Shown: positions 13,026 to 26,300 of the stretch, piece after piece
How positions within the stretch are numbered: position 1 is the stretch's first letter
Layout: the number at the start of each line of letters is the position of its first letter
Assembly (NCBI RefSeq): GCF_023278565.1
Contig: NC_064672.1
Location: forward strand, 7,564,001-7,628,000
Source of the DNA: Colletotrichum lupini
Lineage: Eukaryota > Ascomycota > Sordariomycetes > Glomerellales > Glomerellaceae
Length of the DNA stretch: 64,000 bases
Direction: 5' to 3'
Translations under genes and position numbers: made by a program
Notes under the pieces: model-generated
Database searches by the model: none
What the model was told of the DNA's origin: nothing
The model's input: only the letters and a program-made list of their open reading frames with translations

Positions 13026-13825
13026 TTGCTGACGGTCCTTCTTTGGGGAATGACGTAGGCAAGCATTACGAACGGTCAGGTACCCGTGCTCCATTTCAGC
13101 TGACATTTCGGCGTGGGGCCCCTCTCTTTCCATTCGGCGAACATTCGTACGTACATAGTAGTAGTACCACCATGAAGCCTTGAGCCTTGAGGTTCAGGTA
13201 GCCATGTACAGCCTACCGGCAGCTGCGTGACACAGCAAAGTTTATCAGCTTTGCAACTTTGTCTGCCCAATTCGCTCAAACTCTGTTCATCGTCCCAAGG
13301 GCCTAGAACTATTCCATCAACTCTGTTCGACTCGTGTACCTGATGCAGTGGTGATGATGCGCCGACTACTAGGTGTCCGACGGTTAGTCCCCAAACCTGC
13401 CGATTCCCAGTCATTGTCGTCTGCGATGCCGTCAACAATTGTTTATGGGTTTCTACGAGAATTGTGAAATGGAAGCATGGCAGGGCATCATGCCGGAAAG
13501 TCGCCGAAGACAACAGCGCAAGCTTTTGCATGTTGACATGGTTCATAGAGCAACGCCACGTTGTCTGGATCCGTACCTACCTGATATTTTGAAGATCCTC
13601 AGGCTTCAACGGTCAGCAACAAGAGTGACATTCAATTCGAGTACACACAATCAGGCACACTTGAAACGGGGACGCGGCCATTTGCACCGGTAACGCTGAG
13701 ATATCGATAAACATCTCCCTTCAGGTGAAGCGCCAGTCCCATTCCAACTTTCCAAGTTTGGCAGGCCGTCGGATGACACGCTGGATGGTATACGTACACG
13801 ACATAAGGTACCTTACGGTAGCTAA

Positions 13826-13865
13826 GGTGATTTACTAAGACACTTGGTGGTTTACTAAGACACTT
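13826..13865. repeat. Two-copy 20-bp tandem repeat
   Basis: GGTGATTTACTAAGACACTT is followed directly by GGTGGTTTACTAAGACACTT, differing at one base. It sits just after a GGTACCTTAC motif. Confidence 0.85.
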
Positions 13866-16800
13866 TGGTTACTTTTGAGAGGAATCTGGCAGGTGCTACG
13901 AGTACCTTCTCTTGCCCAAGGTCATAGGTACGCATACACGCGCGGAAGGTATGGATGTGTTAGTACCTTCCACGTTGACAACAAATGCGGTCCCAGGGAA
14001 AGAACAAGTTCGGGTCGGAGATATTCATGGCCGCTGCCATGGCAGATTGCCTCAGCACGTAAGGTCTCGTGGGGGTACGTCTATTCCGTACTCCGTCCCT
14101 ACACAGGTAATCGCAAAGTTCCCAAACGTCGCCAAATCAAAAGTTGGAGAAGGCACACAGCTGGAACGGAAAACCTCCACCGTGGTACCGTTTTCCCATC
14201 TTGTGCTTCAGCTCCGACTCAGCCCTCACTTGTGTTGGTGAGGGTTTTCCCATTTTCTTTTCCATTTCCAAGTTTATGGCAAATTGCCTCCACTCCCACG
14301 AGTCCCACACGCCCCCCGTGGCCACCTACCTTGACCTAGGTACTCAGACGACGTACTGCGTAGGCACGCTAGGCCACTACTGCGTAGGTATCGCTGCTGT
14401 CTCGCCCGATATCCCATGTTCCCTTCCCGAATCTCGTGCCCGTCTTTTCTCCAAGTCTTCCATTCTTGGCCCTCCCCTTTCTTGCCCTCATGTCTCTTGC
14501 TTTACTGTTTTCGTCCAGATGCCTGAGACTTGAGCATCTTCCTACCTACCTTCCTAGCCTAGGGCCACAATGCAGAAAGCGAGGGGGCCCGATGCCAATG
14601 GAATTGCTCATGGGAAATTGCCCACCAATTCCATACGGGCATTCCTCATCTTTTGCATTTCTCCCATCTTTTCCCCATCCTTTGGCCCCTTCACCCCCGT
14701 GCCCTTCCTTCCGTTCTCCAAACTCCCCAGTCTTCATCTTTCCCATCCCGTCTGCCCGTCCCCCGTTCACCCGTTTCTCCCCCGTTGATTGCCGGACTTC
14801 TGCCCGGGCATCCATCTTCGGCCGGTGGATTCCTTCCGCAAAGCGCAGTCGTAACCCCCCCCGTGCAGCGTGCCCCTCTCCTTGATCCTCAAGCCTCAAG
14901 CCATTGGGTCTCACTCTGCATCCATCGCACCCGTACATCGCATCCATGGTTCCTCCCACTCCGTCCCATCCATCTGGCACACTGGCATTGGCATGCCGCC
15001 CTGTTTTTCCCTCACCGACACGAACAATTGACCAGCTTTGATCAGGATTCAGCAAAGAACCAATCCCCACTCCTCCTTAGCTCGCGCGCCCAGCATCCCA
15101 AGCGTCCCGCTCGCTGACCGTTCGAGTACCATCGCTTCTTGTAACCTCCTGGGCAGTTGGCACTAGGTAGGGACGGCACATTGGAGAAACAGGGGACACG
15201 CCTGTCACACGGACACCCGCACCGGACGCAGCTCCGTCCCATCTTGCACAGCTCGCTCCCTTCCAGTCTGTCTTCTGTTGCAGCAGCACCAACACCAGCA
15301 CCAGCGGCACCACTGGCTACAAGGTCAACATACCAAGCGCCCCCTAACCTGTTCATCCCCCATCGCAGCAGAAGCTCAGGGTCCTGGGGCTCCCACCGAG
15401 CGATAACGGCAGACGGCAGACGGCGCCTTCATCAAGTCATTACACCAACATCCCCCGGTTGTCTCATTCTCAACAACCCAGCGACAATTGGATGGTGAAC
15501 TAGCTCCCAGGTGTGCCACACTACTTCGGGCATGGCACTCACTCCCTTGAACCCTTGAGGCTTTTCAGCTATTCCGTCAGCCTACCAAAGACGTTCTGTT
15601 CGCCTCTGGCCCCGTCACGGTCATGATCAATGATCTCTACATTTTCAGGCCCACTAGATCACTCCTCGCGTGCGAGAACTTGAAGCACCGCCAACGGTAC
15701 CTTACTCGCAAGGCCGCCCACCCACCACTCTGCTAGTCTTTGTTTGATCGGAGCAATCCAACCGGGACTCCTCTTCCTCGAGTCGTAAGATGCTGAGAAT
15801 CTGGGATAGTGCCAACATTACCGACTCGCCTCGGTCCTTTGCTGCGCGGTCACTCGATGCCGGCTCATCAGCGACGGCTCTTCTCATTTGCTAGGTACAG
15901 GCTGCGCTATCTCTGAGGCTGCATAGCGCCAGGCCAAAGTAACTCTGTGTCATCTGCAGGGTTCTCGGTTCGCAGGCGGCAGACCCCAACGGCTCATCAA
16001 GCTGCCAAGGACGGATGCTACACAATCACGAAGACAGCAGCACTACTGGCCCACTGGGCAGAATCAACAACGCAGACAGAAGCCAAGAAGAAGTGTATTC
16101 GGCAACTCCCAACTCGAGACAAGTCCTTGTGTCCACTCACACGCCTTTGCGCCTTTCTACTGGCTTGAAACAACAGAACACTGATGCCTGTGGTCACCAA
16201 ATGGACAACTGCGGTTCGTCCGCTTAGGGCCTTCAAACGCTTGTTGTGCTTTCAGGCCAGGGCCAGCGGTTCTGCAGCGGGAATTGGCCTCCCTCAGTTT
16301 TCTCTCAGATAACTATGGACCCTGATTTTTCTCACCTCTATCCGATTACTTCGTAGTCCATTCGTACTGCGATTACGGATACCTATCCGCGATCCGTCCA
16401 AATGGCCTTATTCTTTCGTCATGCAGCCGGCACCGTCAACCTTGAGCCCTGCGAACCCCCCTTTTCTTCAGCGCAATTCTTGTACCACCACTAAAGTTTC
16501 CATCTGCTCGGTGCAGGACCCGTAATCGAAACGTCATCACTTTCAGCACCGCCGCGGGCATTTGAGGGCTGTATCTTGACAAGAAAATATTCATGTTTGA
16601 GCCTTGGAGTCTTGGCAGTCTTCATCCGCAGGAGACGCGTCGTATACGGTACACGATGGACGGGAAAGGCGGCCATTCGTCAAAGTCTACAGGTCTGTCT
16701 TTGTCTCGAACTAGACGGACCTCGCGCCGTCAAGTTTGGATGCATGGCTGCTCATGCCGCCGCGCCGCGTTTCGCTACCCCTGCTGTGCCTAGCGTACAC

Positions 16801-18200
16801 GGCTACGGAGTACTTCTCTTCCGCTGCTGGTTCAACGCGCAACGCACAAGATGATGTCGATCTGCTTTGAACAGAAGCAATCAGCTTCACAGTCCGACCG
16901 CAAGTCCGGCGCTGTATCAAACGAAAAATGGGCGAGTCAACCGGCAGCCCAACCGGCCGCCGTAGCCAACGCGGACTGGACCCCTTCTCCTCTCCCCCGC
17001 ACCGGTCGTCTCACCAGGACGACTATCATAGCCCCCCTTGGAAAGAGAGAGAGAGAGAGACAGAGAGTCACGGGCACTGGCGCGGGATTAGGTACAGCAT
17101 CTCCACCCACATCTCTCCAGGGAAAACCGTTCCATATCACACACCGAAACTTGCAACGCTGGCGTCTATTGCGATCTAGAACACTTCTACGTATCCACCT
17201 TCTCCACCTGTAGCACCCTCGCAGCAAACTCCTGGGCCTCTTTACTTTTTCTGCCCGCTAATCTTAGGCCCTGTCGCGGACGCCAGACAGGCCGGGGCCT
17301 TGTCTCCAGGATCACTGACTGCGCTGTCCCTCCTTCAGTGGTGTCTGTTCAACGTTGTTGCCCATCACCTTCTTGCTCCGGTCCGAGCCTGAGCCTGGGT
17401 GCTGTGTACTACCGGGATAGCGGATGTCCCTCCGTGAGACTCGAACCGAGTCAATGAAGTGTCTCGCTGCATGTTTTGCCCTCGTACTTGCTTTCTTGCT
17501 CTGTCTTGCGTCAAGCGATCTTGGGCTTTAATCTCTGTTGGAATTCTCATTCCCAGAGAATTGTCAACTGCTATTGATTGATTGTAATAATGGCCCTCTC
17601 CTGGGGGGTCCGTCTGTTTGCAAATGAAGGGCTGTGGGGCAGCCATCGCATCTTTACGGTTAGAAAGCCTCACTCAAAACCGACTTGGATTTCCGTGGGA
17701 AAAAAAAAGTAGACAACGCAGAAACAAACCGCGGGAGCGTCCCTTGTCACGACAAACTAACAAGATCAAGATTCCCGATCGATGACAATCGGGACCAGTC
17801 CTCACCCGTCAGGTCACTAATCTCACTTCAGCCTTACTTTCAAAATGATTCTCCAGCCTCCGGTTCACTCACTTTCGAGCTCCCCTTTCGGTGGAACAGC
17901 TACCTGCAACCTGCCTACCTACCTACTGATGCAAGTCACAACCGGCGCGGTAGAAGCCCACCGAGAAAGTGGATGAGTGCTACATCGGACGAGAAACAGG
18001 GGGTCGCCTTTTTGGCTTGTTCTTCAAGGCGACGTCGGGTTCGCTCATGACACGCTGAGAGTTCGGCGAACCCGTTGAAAGAACGAAAGTTACATGAACA
18101 AAGAACTCCACCCCCGGGAAATCCTGAAAATAGCTGTGGACATTCTACCGTAGTAGTAGCTACGCGTCTGCCTATGATGTCAGAGGCCGTTTGATTCCCT

Positions 18201-21200
18201 TGTCGCGTACTAGGTAGGAAGGTTGAGAGGACCTGGTCGTGTAGGTGAGGGATGTGTTTTGGCTTGGTGTGGTGTTGGCTACGCGCATCGCTCATTCGTT
18301 CGCAATATGCGCGGTCACTGGTTTAACGAAAAGTTGCTCGATAATCACCAATCACATGTACTATTCGGGGCGTCAATGTCGGCGGCGTGCTTGGAGGAAG
18401 TTTGTTTCGTGTTTCCGAGTTCTTTGGTGTCGGGACGTTGCGGCTTTGCCAACTTCGCCGACGTTCGCCGTCTTTCGGCGCAACGACAATTCACTGGTTC
18501 TTGATGATTATGATAATAACGACGGCTTTGGGTAGACGTGCGGAGAGAAGGTTGGCTTTGCTGCTGGGTTATTTGACAGTTGATGGGGAACCTGCTTCAT
18601 GGTGATCGGGCGTCGTACGGTCTGGTGTTGATGTTAACGAGTTCAAGCAAAATAAAAAAGTACGATCTTGGAGCGGGCAAAATCTCGTGGAGAGCCTGCA
18701 CCTGATACAGTGTCAGGGCAAAGTTGGAGTTTGCATATCCCGAATGATACTCCTTTCCCTTTCATGTCCTCGAATGAGAATCTCTTCTTGAAACTCTAGG
18801 TCTGCTTCGCCAACGTTGTAGCTGTTTTGACGTTGCGTGAGTGGACATATCAGCATGTTCGTCAGACTCCCTAAATGGCTCTAATAGCTCAACGAGTAAA
18901 CAAGTATTGTGGGAATGTACGTTAGCAGGGCCAGCCTCTCGGCCTGCATGAAGTTCGATAATCTGTATTGAACTGCGCAGTGGTATGTGGAAGAACTATT
19001 TGTACGGCCCAGAGCACCTTCCAGATCCACCATTGCTACGAATATTACAACACGTATCGTTGAGAACCATGCTTGTATGACCTCTCGTCTGCTCTAGTGA
19101 GTACATCAGCGTACTATCAACCGTGTGCTGAGGTTGAACTCTGAACCGGGGATGGAAGAGCCCATTCAACTACACGTCTCGAAAGTATGATACTATTCAT
19201 GAGACTTGCCGGAAGGGTGAGGATTCTCTATGTTTTTAAGCGCACCAGCAACCACCAGATACGAAATCAAATCAGTGTATCTTGATACTCTCTCTTCTCA
19301 AGGTTTCGCCCGTCTCGATACCTTCCCCCTGAGCGCTTGTGACCCCTTCTTTCGAGTTCCGTTGCGGTCGAGGAGGAAGTAGGAGGCAATGAATCACTCC
19401 TGTGACATAAATTCCAGGGCATTCACGAGGGCTCCTGTTTCCCATCGGTGTAGTACTTTTATTCTAGACGTGGGAGAGAGCCAGGAGACAAGAGCTGGGT
19501 TACGTATGACGATCTCGGCTCATGCCCATTCAGGTAGATATCCTTGGCTTCGGTACGTCAAGAGCAGACAATTGACGCGGTGCTGGAGCTTCTCTTGACG
19601 CTGATGAAGCACAGAAGCGGGATACAACTCGCAGAGAAGTCCTGATTGAGTAGCATCGAAAGATCACCCGAGCTGATGTGGGGAGGGTGGTCATCGACGA
19701 AGGGCCGTAAGAGGCTCGAAGTAGGAGAAGAGTACGGGTGCTGGTGGACGATTAGGAGGGGGAAGAGAAAGCATCCAGCACGGCACTGCGAGGTGGTGTT
19801 TGAGGGAGAGCTTAGTCGTTTTATTCATTTTGGCCTTCTTTTTTCCTTTCTGCTGTTTGTCGTTTGGAAGAAGATGTATCTCAACGTTCCTATTCCCCTT
19901 CCCGCAGCCTCTTCTCTACGATCGCCTTATCCCCTACTCGTTGAGAAGCGTGTACGTCGCCGTCTGGCTCTTACGGATACCCCCTGCCTCTCCCACAAGT
20001 TTACCAATCTACGTAAAATTAGACCTGAATGTCTGACGAAGAAAATTCGGAGCTTCTGCGTTATATAGTGGCGTTGATTGCTCTTGATGGACTTGTGATC
20101 CATGCTTCAAACTCATTGGATGTAAGTTCGAGACTTGGTTAAACTGCTGCTCTAGTAGAAGTCATGACCTGGGCGGACGAGTGGCTTGTTTCCTGAGAGG
20201 TAATGGTGGAGTTGGGGCTCGGATTTATCTTCTTTCACATGATCTCCAAGCGAGCAACGGGGCTTTTTGGAGATCTGAAGCAACGCTCTCGAGTGGATGT
20301 GGCGGTCGAACCCGTCTAATGCCTACGGTCGTCAGCAATTGTGAGCGCGTCTGATGAACCAAATCTATCAATGAGATTAGATATCCCTGGGGGTTATATT
20401 GGATGTATGAAGCTAGCTCTGATCTCTCCGCTCTCTGATGTCAGCCTTTTACTTCATCTGTAGAACGCCAATATCGCTCTACGTGAAAGTTCACCGGCCA
20501 AAACAGCCAGCATAGGCTTTGAATAAACGTAGATGAGTCATGACATGCTGCGGTCTCGCCTATGTGGTTTTGTCTAGTGACTTGGATTGATGTTGAGTGT
20601 TGATGATGGAGTTTGAGATGAGATAAGTGTATAGCTACGACGCCGAACATACCTCACCTGCACCTCACTCATTGACTTGGGTACGCAGTAGAGACTTGAT
20701 CCTCACGCAGAGATGTAGACTTTGATATACACATACAACAAGTGGTCGGTCGTTATCATTATTATTCAGCTCGCTAGATGTATTCGCCTTAGTTTACGCC
20801 AATTTCTTCACCCCGGTCTGGGCACTCTATCACGATTTGGCATTGATATCTGGCTATTTTTGGGCTTGGAGAAATGTGATGGACCAATGGCCCTCGAATG
20901 GAAATTATAGCCACTTGATGACAGCGGCAATGCCATGTAGACTGTGATGTGGCAATTGCAACAGCATAGCAAGTCACTTACTTGAGATCCGAGTTCTTCA
21001 CAAGTCAATAAAAAATGGCGCCTATTTGATCCTTCACTGGGAGGGCGAAGTATAGTATCAGGTTGAGCTTCTCAGAGGCCGTACGAGTTGCTTGAGGCTC
21101 GAGATCCAGCTACTCCGAGGAAGATGGACTCGAATAAATTACGTGGCGGTGGCTACTTATGCTGATTTCATGCTTTGAGCAAGTCGATTGATCTCTGGAT

Positions 21201-22440
21201 AACTTCCTTGATCACAACAGGGTAGAAGAGGGCAAAAGACTGAGTAAGAAGCTCGTGTCGGAACATGAGGACGCGGTCAAGTACGCAGTCATTGAACCTC
21301 AGACAATCTGGTAGCACGAGAATGAGGTTTATTGACTTGTGAATGCCGCTGCCTAGGATTATACGGTCTTCAATGGGTACTGAAACCCATGGGGACCCAA
21401 AACCCGTTCCCATGGGACCTAAATACCCAAACCCGTGGGGACCCAAAATACCCATGAGAAACCAAGCCACGATAAACCGAACCAAACTTGAAGCGAACTA
21501 GCCGGGCAATCAGCCGGTCCATTTGACAAGTTGCTTCTCATACTGCTGCCTGTCTTATTATTGTCATCATGGTCATGGGAAGCTCTGTATATTATATTAA
21601 GGTCTCCAAGGAGTACATGAAAGTAACCAGCGAAGACGATCAGTTGCAGCGGTAGTGATATGATCAGGTTTCCGCAACTTAGGCCAGTTGTTACGATAGA
21701 GCCGATGAGACGGAATGCCACATGGCACGTCTTTTGAAACGAGGTAGACAAACGGAAATGTTTCTCCAAGGTCGATCGCCGACTAGCCGTATTAGTGCGC
21801 AGTCCAACAGCAAGCCCCGAGTCTAAGGCGTCACATCGTGTGTTCGGTCGGGTCACTAGAAGCACACAACCGCTGGGACATGAATCGCAAGCTAATCTGG
21901 AGGGTGCGAGCTACCACAACAGCGGGAGAGCGGAAGATGTTGGGGTGGCCGAGGGTAGGACATTATTCGTGAATACGGTCCGGGACGGCGCCACAACCGT
22001 TTGGAGTGTCCGTGGCGGCCGGTGGTGGCTTACGCAGTAGGTTGTCGTCGGTGGTCCTCGGGACCGGGCACATCCACGTGACTAGAGTCGCATCATGAGC
22101 ATCTTGGCTGGAATATGACGCCAACGTCTTTCCTAATCCGGCATGGACCCGCGATCTTGCACCTGCAGTTCTCGCTTGCTTCGATACGGGACATGTACCG
22201 TTTCGACAAGGAACGATAACAAGGCAGCCAAAGATGTACGATGGAAAGTACCCGGTCAGGCCAACAGAACAACGCAGAATAGATCACATGAAAGTGCGTT
22301 ATCCGGACTGAATGTAAGACAGAGTATCATCGGCTCCGGGTCTTCCGTGTAGAGTTCGGATAAGTATCACCGTGGGGGGGGGGATGGGGGGCTGGAGTGT
22401 GGTGGGATCTAGGCTGGAAAGAGTCGGGAGCACGCTAGCT
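18201..22440. other. Gene-empty interval, part 2 (less G+C rich)
   Basis: By eye this stretch is richer in A+T than the flanks and has only short, unrecognised open frames on both strands. It holds a small ACCC/GGGT-rich repeat (21371-21460). I see no terminal repeats, target-site duplications or coding remnants that would identify a transposon. Confidence 0.4.
21371..21460. repeat. Imperfect ACCC/GGG-rich short repeat
   Basis: Two close copies of AACCCRTGGGGACCCAAAA (R is A then G) separated by a shorter degenerate copy containing CCCATGGGACC. The units are partly self-complementary, since GGGT/ACCC and CCCATGGG can pair. Confidence 0.6.
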
Positions 22441-23371
22441 TCGCTAAAGATGGAAAGACGCTAGTGCATATCGGTGGATAGTGCACTGTTTGTCATACCT
22501 GCAGATCCTGAGCAATTGCGCCAATGGCCCCAAATGCTCGGTCAGCAGGGCAAAGCCGCAAGAGGAGGGACAGCAGAGGGTGAATTTCACAATTAGTGGC
22601 CAAGGTATGGGAAACTGGAAGCTTCCGTCATTCCATTCCCAGCAAGTCGGTCCACAGTCCACAGTCCACACGCACAACACAACACAAACACACAAGCCCA
22701 GCCATCCATTCGCACTTGTTACACCACTCGGCACGCACCAAGCACCACCACCACTCCTCACCATCCACCACCAACCTAACGCCAGCACCTCCCGCAGCCC
22801 GGCCGCCAGCCATGATTTCCTCGGGCTTTCCTTGACTTCCCCCCAAGGTTGTAATGCGAACTTCTTGACTTTCCAACTTCACATACCACTTCCTTCGTCC
22901 CTCATACGGCAGACGCCTTCTTCTGACCTTTTCGGTTCTGCCTTATACCCAGTCGTTTTTCGTTTCTCGGGACCAGAAAATTAAAGGACCAACCCTCCCC
23001 TTGCAACACCTTTTTGTTGTTGTTGTTATTCCCCCCCCAAAAATCGACAGCCGAAATCCATTCGCTTGCCTGCCTACTAGGCACCTTGGCTTAATCCCAG
23101 GCTTCAGCCCGATCCACCTTGTTTGGGCGACCCGACCGGTTCCCCCTCGACCACCAACCGCGACTGCGACTACAACACGACACACAACCCCTGGTGACTC
23201 CTGTATCACTCGGAAACCTTCTCCGTCTTGAGAGCTTTCGACCTAACTACATCATCACCACCTTTGCCGCCCTTTCGCTCGCCAAATATCGTCTTTCACT
23301 GCATCAACCATTGCGAAACCGCAACCGCTCGAACCTCCGAAACATCCAAGCTAGGAGGCACGCCATACAAC
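22441..23371 (+). promoter_or_regulatory. Probable promoter and leader of the Sok1/TCP11 gene
   Basis: The sequence becomes strongly C/A/T-rich on the plus strand (CCACAGTCC, CACACAAACACAC, CACCACCAC) and then CT-rich, which is typical of leaders of highly expressed filamentous-fungal genes. It lies directly upstream of the ATG at 23372. There is no direct evidence for the transcription start. Confidence 0.4.
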
Positions 23372-26300
23372 ATGCGTCGCCCCTCGGCAGACCTCACCGA
23401 CCCTTCGCGCAATCTAGAGGAGTCTGTTGGCTCACCATCGTCAGCCATGGAGGGAGCCGACGTTGACCTATCCATGCCCCCGACCTCCGACGAGGAGATG
23501 GACGACACTGACGGCCGCATCTTCACCCCGCCTCCGCACATCGCCGCCCGCTTCTACCGGCCCTCCCAGACCCGTCGCAAGGACTCAGCAGCCTCTTCCC
23601 GCCGCAACTCCATCTCTTCTGCACATTCCCGCTGTTCCTCGACCCAGACCTTCACCCGCCATGGAGACTCTGACCAGAGCAAGCACATTGCACAGCACCT
23701 CCGGCGCACGTCCTTTCTCGAAGACCGAAAAGCACGCCTCGCCGACCGAGCTGCCCACGCCGAAAAGGTTCGTCTGAGAGCCGCCATGGCCAAGGCCAGC
23801 CACCGCGACACCTCCCTATCCGAAGAACGAGCCATTGCTGCCCAACAAGCCCGGGAGCGCAACCTAGCCGAGATCGTGGCTTCCTGTGCCGAGGAGGTCA
23901 AGAGGGCCAAGGCCGTTGCCGAGACCATGAAGGGCAAGAGAGAACAGGAACTGGTCAAGCTCCGCGTTCAGATGGAAGAACGCTTGGCCGAGGCCGAGCG
24001 GCGGAGAGAAGAGTTGAAGGGCCGTAATGCCACCAAGAGGGCGCGAGGCCAGAGTCTCATGTCGCGGAAGCCCACCGAGGCCTCTTCCAATACCTCTGAC
24101 GAGAAGCGTGCACGGGTGTTGAGTGAGCCTGAAGCAGCCGAAAAACTGCAATGGTGGTGGAAGAGCCTCAAGAGAAGAAAGGCTGTTGCTGAGTTCTCCG
24201 GGTTAGGCATCACCATTGACGGCGTGCGGGACACGTCTTTTGACCAAGTACTCGAGCTGTTGGCGCAAGAAGAGGTCCTCGTACAGACCGCCCGTATCCT
24301 CAGGATATGCGGCTTGCAGGAGGGCGAGACGGGGTCGGTCGAGGAGATGGCCGCCGTTCGCACATTTCTCAGCGCTTTCCTCATTCTGGGCCACCCCACG
24401 CAGGTTCTGAGTAACAAGGACGGCACGGGGGATAGGGAACAGGTTGGATTGTCACAGCCTCAACCAATGCCCCGTAATGACCTTGCTAATCCACAGCTGC
24501 AGGACCTCGTGACGAAAGCCCGAGATCTCCTAATTTCTTTCGAGAACATCATGTCGCGTCTGACCGCAGCCAACAATTATACCCCCCCGCCGACTCTACG
24601 TAGTGCACTGCCCGAGATTTATGCCACTTTCTACAATGCGTTCCTTGCATGGAAGTCTCGGGACTCGGAGTCTCTTGTTCAGCTGATGCTCTTGCAGTTT
24701 GTTGAGCTGGACATGATTTTGCAGACGGTCCAGGAAAGCACCGAAGACGCGGCCGCAGAGCAATACCGAGAGAGCATTAAGAGCAATCAAGTTCAGCTGA
24801 TTGTGCGGATCAAGAAGCTTGCGGGCCAGGAAAAGGGCAAGAAGATGATTGGCGATGCCGTTCGCAAGGCTCGCAAGGCGCGAGCCGCAAAGAAGCCCAC
24901 TGGCGATATGAAGCCTCGGGTCGCCGAAAACGTGCCCGGAGAGGCTTCCGCTACTGCCGAAAGCCTTGTGTCGCCGGATTCGCAGACCTTGACACCGCCG
25001 CCAACGCCGGCCAAGGGTCATACCAAACCACAGCCCATTGAGATCAAGCCTGGGTTCGGCGGCCTGTTGCCCGATAACAGGATTGTTGTCCACGAGCTTG
25101 CCATTAACCGAGAATACCGCATCCCTTCAAGCGAATACCGGGAACACCACGCTGCCGTCCAGATACCCCTATTTGCCGGAATGAGAGCAAGCATTGAGGA
25201 AGACAATATGGACGCTAGCTTTGCATATTTTGTCATCATGATGAAATATCTCAAGGACAATCTGCAGCGGCTCGTCAAGCCCGGTGCCTACATGCACACA
25301 ACGATTAGTGAGATACTGGATGTCGAGGTGGCCGAGCGGCAGTTCCAGATGGGGAACTTCTCATATGAGAAGTTTTTTACTTCCATGGCAAACCTCTTGC
25401 CCAAGTTGTGCGCGCCATTCCGTGACGATGAGGCCAAGGATTTGGTGGAAAACAAACTTCAAAACGGGAGCTTGGTTGATCGCGTGGAAGCATTGACAGA
25501 ATTTGTCGATTTCATGTTGTGCGACTACGTCAACTACATGTTCTCCACTGCAGCTCCTCAGTTGATTGAGTCTGCAACAGGGTATGAGAGGAAGAGGTTC
25601 ACTGGGGCGCTTGAGAGCGGTGCACACGATTTGAGCGCGGCCGAGACGGCCTGGCGTTCTGCACGCTCCAAGGTTCTGGCGGAGGCTCGAAAGAGAGACC
25701 CGGAGGGCATCAATCACCCCAAGAATCGGCCAACGGACGACAAAATATACGCACAGTTGCTCGTCGACAGTTTTACGCAGCCGGCTCCAATCGCCGTTGA
25801 CAAAGTACCCGAGATGTTGGGCTTGGACTACAAGCGCATGGTGCGGTTGTCCCTGGCCTCGCAGCGTATTGTCACCACCGGGGCCATTTTACTGCAATGC
25901 AAGAACCTCCTGAAGCGAGACGTCCGCACGCCGTGGAAGACGGAGGCAACACGGATCACAGCGGTGCTTGAGGCAGATCACGACAATGTCGAATCGACAG
26001 TACAGGGTGTCATGGCGGCACTCGAGGCTGGCAGGTCTATGCCAGCAGCGACCAAGACGCACCTGAAAGCCCTCGTTACCAAGGTGCTGAAGGCTAGCCA
26101 AGACTCGATGAAGAAGAGCATCGAGCCGACAGAGCCCGTTCTGCGGCTTCTCCTGGCCAGGCTCAGGGGCCACATGAACGCCAGGTTGACTGCTGGATCA
26201 GCAAAGGAGAAGCTCAACGCGGCCACGACTGCGCATGAGAAGCTGGCGGGTCTTGGCCTGGCGGAGTTCGCGGTGCAGGTTCGGGAGATGCTGGACGAGA

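Larger units (their letters stand above)
11201..18200. other. Gene-empty interval, part 1
   Basis: I could not support any CDS here. Open frames such as 13076-13546 (-, about 156 codons) and 14546-15070 (-) show no family motif. It contains a 19-nt poly-C run (13007-13025), a 20-bp tandem duplication (13826-13865), GGTACCTTAC-type motifs (near 11906-11924 and 13805-13828), and TACGGAGTA or near-copies at 11221, 14089 and 16804. Long pyrimidine-rich blocks lie at 14400-15080. Non-coding RNA or untranslated exons cannot be excluded. Confidence 0.4.

Noticed and set aside
14546..15070. 174-codon minus-strand frame in the gene-empty interval
   Set aside because: It is Gly/Arg/Glu-rich low complexity opposite a pyrimidine-rich stretch, with no motif and no splice context.
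17438..17452. Possible tRNA B-box (GGTTCGAGTC) on the minus strand
   Set aside because: It is part of a short palindrome (GACTCG-AAC-CGAGTC on the plus strand). No A-box lies at a suitable distance and the T-stem does not pair.
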